A stretch of DNA of 64,000 bases, from the NCBI GenBank assembly GCA_026874595.1, contig CM049316.1:38511195-38575194 (forward strand), read 5' to 3'. This DNA comes from Sipunculus nudus (taxonomy: Eukaryota; Annelida; Sipuncula; Golfingiida; Sipunculidae). Within the stretch, counting starts at the first letter, position 1. Each line of letters begins with the position of its first letter. Made by a program: the position numbers and the translations under genes. Positions 57,182 through 64,000 of the stretch are shown piece after piece. A model generated the notes under the pieces. The model ran no database searches. It worked only from the letters and a program-made list of their open reading frames with translations, and had not been told where the DNA came from.

Positions 57182-58140
57182 TTAGCTCGGCTGACTTTCA
57201 GTCATGCTGGGCTATAGCGATGGGTCTTTTTCCGTCGTCCTTCCGTCTGTCCGGCCGACCGTCGGTTAGCAGGGCACAAATCATAACCGTAGGGGCTAGG
57301 GCCATGAACCCTATGCAGTCTTAGAGGTTCTAAAAAGATCTCCTTGCAAACCTGAAATTAGGTCACTGCGACCTATATTCTCGAAGTTATGGGATGTGTT
57401 TGCACCCCCCAGAAATATTTCTTTTAGCCAAAATTTTCATTCCAAACCTTCCATCTTTCACATACAGCTCACCTACCAACAGGGGAACAACCATAATTAT
57501 TTTGAGGTCACAAGGTCAAAGGTCAAGGTCACAGAACCAAATTCTTTGAAAAGCCTGTGGATGCATTTTAAGCCAAACCTTTCATCCCAATTCTTTAAAC
57601 TTTCACATGTAGCTCACCTACTAAGTGGGAGAAGAAGTCTATAGATGTTGAGGTCACAAGGTCAGGGTCACAGGATCCACTTCTTTGAAAAGGTTGTGGA
57701 CACATTTCAAGCTAGACCTTTCATTCCAAACCTTTCAGCACTGATATCACCTCTCTGCCAACAGGGGAAAAGATCTGTTGATTTTGAGGCCAAAGGTCAA
57801 GTTCACAGCACCCTTTTCTTGCGTGGAGTCATTTTCAGGCAAACTTTTCAATCTATACTTTCCATCTGTCATATATGGCTTACCTACCAATAGGGGAAGA
57901 AGCCTATTGTTGTTGAGTTCAAAAGGTCAAAGGTCAAGGTCACAATATTGTTCTAAATGTTTGTGAACATATTTCAAGTGAAACTTTCAACCCAAACCTT
58001 CTTTTACATATGCCACATCTATGCATCACTGAATGTGATTCAAACTTCATATTTATGGGTCTTTTTGCATGAAGAAATAACTCATTGATTTTGAGGTCAG
58101 CTGGTCAGGAGGTTAAAGGTTGCAGGTCTAAGTTATTCAC
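57182..58140 (+). repeat. AGCTC repeat family R2 with internal AGGTCA tandem array
   Basis: Begins TTTTAGCTCGGCTGACTTTC and CCGTCGTCCTTCCGTCTGTC. The inner part has four units of about 135-145 bases, each with AGGTCAAAGGTCAAGGTCAC or a close variant (near 57505, 57650, 57786, 57920). Frames at 57396-57966 follow this periodicity and are not genes. Confidence 0.75.
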
Positions 58141-58712
58141 TCATTGGTTGCCAAGTAATTACACCCGGCCAGATGTAAGTGGTTAGTAGTTACCCATCAT
58201 TTAGAAAGAATCCAGTTGATATGTGCCCAAAAGGCCAAGGTCATGGTCAGGGATGTTTACAATAACTTATTTTGTAGACCATCTCTATTTTTCTTGTACA
58301 TATAACCATTTTTATGGTACATCTAACTGTGTGGCTGTAATTGTGAGTGATGCTGGTGACATATGACTCTCTTTTGTATCTGCCTGTTAAGTGATGAAGC
58401 TGAGTGATAAATAATTCGTTACTGCATAATAAAAACATAGTTGCCGGAATGCTTCAGCCAAGCATTAAGACTGTGAGAGTATAGTATTAAGGTTTAACTG
58501 CTGATTTATAAGATGATGGGAACATTTTGCAGTTTATTTTATGGAATCATAGCAACAAACTTAGTTTTCTTGATATCTGAATATTTTTATATAAATCACC
58601 AGATAAAAAAGCAAATGTTTGTTCTCATAATATGTGGATGTGTACCTGGATTTAGGATGGCTTTTATTTTACAAGACCTTTAGTCATGATTTCTGCATTT
58701 CTTTTCTTTCAG

Positions 58713-58805
58713 GTTTTGCAGTTAACCTACCCTGCTGATCCCATTGAAAAGCAGAGTGAAAATAAAAATATTGGACTTACACTTTTTACATTTGCATATC
58801 TATAA
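58713..58805 (+). CDS. Possible terminal exon, + strand
   Basis: Follows a strong pyrimidine-rich acceptor (TTTCTTTTCTTTCAG, ending 58712) and stays open for 30 residues to TAA at 58803-58805. It reads VLQLTYPADPIEKQSENKN, then IGLTLFTFAYL. No other exon of the gene and no family was recognised; upstream sequence is repeat. It could be chance. Confidence 0.3.
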   Translation, partial: VLQLTYPADPIEKQSENKNIGLTLFTFAYL

Positions 58806-58993
58806 ATCTAATATGAGGGCCTGAAAATGCCTTTTGAACTGTTTTGGACATTCATTACTGTAACATCCTTTGGAGAATTTGCTTCAAGTTTGGTCTCTTA
58901 TTGGAGGCTGTGTGATATCAAATGTCAGACTTGTCAGAAATCCATTGTGTCTGCCAGTCAGCCACCTTAGAAATCCAGTGCAGTTTCAGTGAT

Positions 58994-59505
58994 TTTTAGC
59001 TCAGCTGAATTTTAGTCATGCTGTGCTATAGCGATGGGTCTTTGTGCGTCGTCCTTCCGTCTGTCCGTCCGGCCAGCCAGCCGTCCGGCCGTTAGCAGGG
59101 CACCAATTGTAACTGTAAGGGCTAGATACATGAACCCTATGCAGTATTAGAGGTTCTAAAAAGATCTCCTTGCAGATCTGAAATTAGGTCCCTGTGACCT
59201 ATATTCTCTGAGTTACGGGGTGTGTTGTCACCTCCCAGAATTAATTCTTATAGCTAAAATAATCATCCCAAACCTTACATGTCAATAGAGGAACAAGCCT
59301 TTTGATATTTAGGTCTTAGGGTCAAAGGTCAATGTCACAGGACCAGCTTCTTGAAAAAAGTTGTGTATGCGTTTCAAGTCAGACTTTTCATCCCAAACCT
59401 TCCATCTTCCAAGTATGGTCAGATACCATATGATATACCATCAGGCTTTAAATACAAGTCATGCTTGTCAGCTGAGCGTCATGACCCATGGGTCACTTGT
59501 TTTTA
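58994..59505 (+). repeat. AGCTC repeat family R2, shorter copy
   Basis: Shares with 57182 the first 240 bases (TTAGCTCAGCTGA, CTATAGCGATGGGTCTTT, CTATGCAGTATTAGAGG). It carries one GGGTCAAAGGTCA and ends CATGACCCATGGGTCACTTG. The same terminus occurs at 60468-60480 and, inverted, at 38220. Confidence 0.75.
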
Positions 59506-60555
59506 TAACAAATTAAAGAAAAATTAAGAGAAAAGGAATTTATTAGTTGATGAGTAACAGAAAATTAACTTGCAGTTACTGATGATGTAAGAATCTTGTA
59601 TGGATGGATAGAATGTCAATGTTATTCCAAATAACACCATGCAGTCACCTATGGTATTTTTCAGTGAAATTTTAATGACAAAAAAATCAATCATATTATT
59701 CATTACTAATCCTTAGGGATCATATGAAGGAAATTAATGATAGATGCAGTTGATAATATTAATCTAGATTCCTACTGTGTCTAGTGTGTAGATTGATGTG
59801 AAACTAGTCCAAAGTGAATATATTACATTTATTTTTTTTAATATAAATAAAAGCCATTAAACCAGGTACTTATGATCATTATTTAAATTTGTGAATTTTG
59901 TATATTTTGGATTCTCAACATCTTTGTTTGGCTAAAACTGTATAAATACTAGACATGGTGCGAATGCTTTGCAAATGTATTTGAATACGAATATGAATAT
60001 GTACTGCATTAAAAAAATATTGCATAAGAATGGGAATTCAGGTAAAATGAAAGTATTTGAATACCAGTGCAGATACTTTCAAAATGTATTCATGAATGCA
60101 TTCATGGATATATTCTATAATATTATTTCAATAATCATTTCAGTTATATTTTATTTTTAAAACATCATATGATGTCCTTATTTTTATTCGCACAATATTT
60201 GTTATTAAATTTTAATAAATAGTTAAACTCTTTTATTATATGTGCTGCTTATAAGTTATATAGCCAAGTCAAAATCTGTGTGACAATAGCACTCCATTTG
60301 TTAATAAAATAAATGAAATCAATCCTCTTTCCTGTCTCCAAAGATACTATCAAAATCATACATAAGCTAAACACCAACAACTCATAATAAGGCTTATATT
60401 TATTACCACACAAAACAAGCATGTGCCTCTTTCCCAAATCATATTTTTTATCATATATAACAGCTACCATGGGTCCCTTGTTTTTTTAGGTTAACTGCTT
60501 TTTCTTAAATTTTATAGGGAAAAAGCAAAAAGCCTTAAAGAAAAACATGTAACAT
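59506..60555. other. Gene-free spacer
   Basis: AT-rich; no motif in the short frames at 59969-60160 and 60249-60470. A repeat terminus (CATGGGTCCCTTGTTTTT) lies at about 60468-60486. Confidence 0.5.
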
Positions 60556-60560
60556 ACAGT

Positions 60561-61811
60561 GAAGGCTGCAGCAGTTCCTAAGATATTTGGTAACAGACAA
60601 TACATCATGTATGGAATCACATCAAGTTGCCAAATTTCGCGATCTACACAATTTGAAGTTCTGTAGAGACGCCATCTTGAAAATGACTTGACTCAAATTT
60701 ATTCCTCTTCCTCTAAGGAATTGTGACTATGATATGAAATCCAAAATATTCATACTTTATGACATATTTTGGAAAAAAACAGAAAAGACCATTACAATCT
60801 GCAGAAAATAGGTCACCATAGTTGGCTCCACCTGGAGGTGAAAAATCATTTAGCAGTCACATGATCAATATTCCTGTGAAATTTGAAACTGAAGGCTGCG
60901 GCATTTCCTAAGAAATTGAGTAACAGACATTACATCATGTATGGAAACACATCAAGTTGCCAAATTTTGTGAAAGACACAATTCAAAGTTCTGTAGAAAA
61001 GCCATTCTGAAAATGACTTAACTGAATTTATACTCAAATTATTCCTCTTTCTCTAAGGAACTTATGACTATGATCTGAAGGCAAAAATAATAATACTTTA
61101 TGACTTATCTCAGGAAAACCAGAAAAGACCATTCCAACCTGCAGAAAATAGGTCAACATAGGTGGCGCCACCTGGAGGTCAAAATCATTTAGCAGTCAAA
61201 TGATCAATATTCCCTTGAAATTTGAAATGAAGGCTGCAGCAGTTCCTAAGATATTTTGTACCAAACAATTCATCATGTATGGAAACACATAGAGAAGCCA
61301 TCTTGAAAATGAATTAACTGAATTTGTACTCAAATTATTTCCCTTCCTCTTAGGAACTGTTGAATATGATATGAAATCCACAATATTTATATTTTTATTA
61401 CTTATCTTGGAAAAAGATGAAAAGACCAATACAAACAGCAGAAAGTAGGTCAACACAGGTGGTGCCACCTGGAGTTCATTATCATTTAGCAGTCACATGA
61501 TCAATATTCTTGTGAAATTTGAAACTGAAGGCTGCAGCAGCTCCTAATGACTTGACTCAATTTATACCCAAATTATTCCAATTCCTCTAAAGAACTTTCG
61601 CCTATGATATGAAGGCCATGATATAGTGGTAAGACCATTTTGGTCCGCAGAAACTAGATCAACATAGGTGGCACCACCAAAAGCTTATTTTTGCATATTC
61701 ATCCCATGACCAGTAATTCTGCAAAGTTTCATGAAGGCAGCTGCTGTGGCTGTTGAGATATTTGGTAACAGACGGTGGACGGTGGACAGTGGACAGTGGA
61801 CGATGGACAGT
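60561..61811 (+). repeat. About 330-bp tandem repeat, nearly four units, with a 9-bp minisatellite end
   Basis: GAAGGCTGC starts at 60561, 60891, 61229 and 61527. Each unit has CATCATGTATGGAA (most units), TTCCTCT, AAAAGACCATT, GGTCAACATAGGTGG-type text, CCACCTGGAGGT and ATTTAGCAGTCA. The last unit is shortened and ends in GGTGGACGGTGGACAGTGGA-type repeats (61768-61815). It is non-coding. Confidence 0.85.
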
Positions 61812-61933
61812 GGACGCTGCGCCAGGGCGTAAGTTCACAGAGTGTACTAAAGAGTATAAAAAGAATTCTTGAATGACAAAAAATTTGGAAAAAGTATGGA
61901 GTTGTAGCTTTGATAATTACTGGTGTAACTTAC

Positions 61934-62038
61934 CTGCGGTATATCTGACATTAAAACTGGAGCCTGAAGTGTGTACAAGACAACAGTAGTATGCTTTGTC
62001 TTCTTTCCATCCGGAAATGCATTGTTTACCCAACCAAG
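61934..62038 (-). CDS. Internal exon, minus strand, unrecognised gene
   Basis: The acceptor TTTTTGTAG precedes 62038 and the donor CAG|GTAAGT follows 61934. The 105 bases are open as 35 codons starting LGWVNNAFPDGKKTKHTTV and ending VLMSDIPQ. Both borders are in phase 0, compatible with the exon at 62827-63030 directly upstream. No domain was recognised. Further exons toward lower coordinates were not found; a tandem repeat occupies that side. Confidence 0.5.
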
Positions 62039-62826
62039 CTACAAAAAGGATTAAAACAACATTAAATATTTCTCAGTGTCATTCAAGCATATAAACAATT
62101 GATTAATATAATTGTTACGAATGAGAGGAATCAAATGACCCCAAGTTTATGGAGATAGGACCAGTATTGACAAAGAAGGAAAATAAAATTTTGACATGTT
62201 TTGATGACCTGGATATTTAAATTTGACCGACCAAAAATACACAGCTTCAAGAAATCACACCAATATATGATATGTTTGATTTGAAAAGTAATTCCTGCAT
62301 GTAGATAGCTACATGTCACAGGCAAGAACAGGCTAACATAAAAAATTTAGGACAACTAACAAACAGACAGACATAATGTCAAAGTGGCACAAAGTGGAAG
62401 CAAGATGACCAGACCATGTCATGGAGAACACAAAGAGGAAGATAATGAACCATAGTTTGTAGTTTTATGAAGTTATGACGAAATGAAATTGACTTTGACT
62501 TTTTATGACTTTGACCTTTATTGACCAAAAACAAGAGGCTTCCAAGACTTTTGATTGTCAATCAACTTTGTAAGCTTAAAAGCAACTGCTGCAAAATTGT
62601 GGCCGGTAGAGTGCAGGGGGAAAACAGACAGACATATGGGACAGATTTCTGGCAAACAGTAAACATTTCAGTGTTCCATTAAATATTAAAGGGAAAAAGA
62701 CTGGAGCAATGAAGTCACAAGATCATCTCCTGACAAATTATATATGTCATAATATGTCAAATATAATATATATGTCAATGATAAATCATCACAACAGCTT
62801 TCAAACTTGCTTAAAATATAACTTAC

Positions 62827-63030
62827 TACACAGTCACAATCTGTGTCATGTATTTCCGGGATAAATTCTGGTCCTACAAGACACCCTTTGTCTCTTGGTC
62901 CACAGGAATCATCATTGATGGAATCTCTTTGTTTTACAGATCTGTTTAGATTTGGATCATCAATAGACTTTGGTTTGTGGGTGCTGACACAAGGAAACTT
63001 CCACTGTCCAGTCATATTATCAAATACACT
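62827..63030 (-). CDS. Internal exon, minus strand, same gene
   Basis: The acceptor TTTTTTTCACTTTTAG ends at 63031 and the donor GTA|GTAAGT follows 62827. The 204 bases are open as 68 codons, from SVFDNMTGQWKFPCVSTHKP through DSCGPRDKGCLVGPEFIP to DTDCDCV. Five Cys in the second part suggest an extracellular segment, which is inference. Phase 0 at both ends fits the exon at 61934-62038. The first exon is probably beyond or within the unresolved 63.0-64.0 kb. Confidence 0.5.
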
Positions 63031-64000
63031 CTAAAAGTGAAAAAAAGCATCAAAAGTAAATCGATAAATATAATCGAGATAAACACATGGTGTTCTTCCT
63101 ATCAAGATCAGTAGTCTCAATTCATGTTTCATGTATTTTGTCTCAGAAAGATCAAACTCAAGGCAATAGACATTTAAACTTGCCTTGAAAATGCCCAACA
63201 GATTTTAAACTTGCCTAGCCGAGATTTCGATACGCTCTTTACACAGCGCTTTACCTATAGGGCTACTACCTATATCGTAAGGCGCTGTTTGTTATTACCT
63301 CGTATCCTGAATTGCAACACCAGAGGGGAGCACTGTAATTTTGTCAAATCAGATGAGACCTTGTGCTGGAAGACAAAGCCAAGCGAGGAATACACAGAGC
63401 CAATCATATTAATTTCTTTTTGAGTGACAGCTCATCCCCCAGCGTAACCGTCTGAACAGGCCACAGGCTCAGAGAGAATTGCCCCTGACGTGGTTTGCTT
63501 AGGGCCTTGGGCACATAGGATGCTCGGCCGGTAAGCTGTAATTCAAACGAAACGTAACAACAAAGGCTGCGTGCACACCTCGCTTGCTGGTTTCAGTTCT
63601 GCAGACAACAGATACATGGCTACGTAACACAGTCATAATGTCATAATCGAATCGGTCGATGATGCGAGAATGCAGAGGGAGCAATTTAAATTCGACCGGA
63701 AACTTAATAAGCGGCGCTTGAAGCGCAGCTATGGGCGGAGCCAGGATGCCTATCGAGTGTTTGTTTATTGGCATCTGATTGGCTGATTGTCACATCATAC
63801 GCACGTTTATTTCAGTGGAAAACGAACCGCCATCTGGTGTCTTAATATATCATAAACGGTCAAAGCTGGCAGCGTGAAAATCGGTTGCTTCTTTAGAAGC
63901 GCAAGATTTCCGCTGCCTCGGGAGCGTAAGATTTCGATTGCAATCTTGTCTAGTCGAGTTTAAAATCCGTCCAGGAAAGATAACAATCGCAATCTCGCCT
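63031..64000. other. Spacer with promoter-like elements
   Basis: A GC box-like GGGCGGAGCC (about 63732) and an inverted CCAAT-type pair (GATTGGCTGATTG, about 63777-63789) lie near CGGCGCTTGAAGCGC. They may mark a promoter for the minus-strand gene or for a gene off the right edge. The last 120 bases repeat GCAAGATTTCCG, GTAAGATTTCG and CAATCGCAATCTCG. A 91-residue minus frame (63499-63774) is unsupported. Confidence 0.3.

Noticed and set aside
60561-61760. CRISPR-like array
   Set aside because: Units are 300-340 bases with no short repeat/spacer pattern; eukaryotic tandem repeat.
63499-63774. 91-residue minus-strand frame near the right edge
   Set aside because: Overlaps promoter-like GC-rich sequence; no domain and no splice evidence.

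Overview
The window reads as nuclear DNA of a marine lophotrochozoan animal, most likely a mollusc. This rests on split exons with GT/AG borders, long (TA)n and (CA)n tracts, tRNA-derived SINEs, a fossil LINE, many short non-autonomous elements, and dispersed repeats that start with TTAGCTCAGCTGA and carry CCGTCCGTC runs. The species is inferred from repeat style, not proven. No bacterial operon, CRISPR array, rRNA gene or intact tRNA gene was seen.

The one clearly intact gene is an intronless receptor on the + strand (28257-29978, 573 aa). Its order is signal peptide, a cysteine-containing module of unknown type, a Frizzled-like cysteine-rich domain, one Sushi/CCP domain, one transmembrane helix, a cytoplasmic TIR domain, and a tail with an acidic dileucine motif. 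A second copy at 12260-13896 is a pseudogene with one frameshift, two nonsense codons and an 87-nt in-frame deletion, but its TIR-domain stretch is open and its last third is almost identical to the intact gene. The two copies lie in a large direct duplication: roughly 0.3-17 kb is collinear, with gaps, with 19.8-32.2 kb.

Mobile DNA fills most of the rest. The left half holds the LINE remnant (5.2-6.4 kb), a 733-bp element with a 9-bp target duplication (9.4-10.1 kb), two LTR-like sequences in opposite orientation (14.2-15.0 and 19.1-19.8 kb), and a short element at 22.1 kb whose minus strand folds as a hammerhead ribozyme. A second ribozyme copy at 25.5 kb has a mutated core base. Just upstream of the receptor, copy 2 contains a 597-bp foldback element, three near-identical 197-bp tandem repeats and a 799-bp pogo-like element. 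All are absent from copy 1, which preserves the empty site.

From 32 to 64 kb there is no confident complete gene. There are gene fragments on the minus strand (a decayed multi-exon gene at 44.1-50.7 kb and two clean exons at 61.9-63.0 kb), one possible + strand terminal exon at 58.7 kb, several copies of an AGCTCAGCTGA repeat family, a palindromic GGTTGAAATCAACC cluster at 41.4 kb, a long-inverted-repeat element at 52.8-54.8 kb, and a 330-bp tandem repeat at 60.6-61.8 kb. A terminal exon at 477-688 on the + strand looks like the end of a ricin-type beta-trefoil protein.
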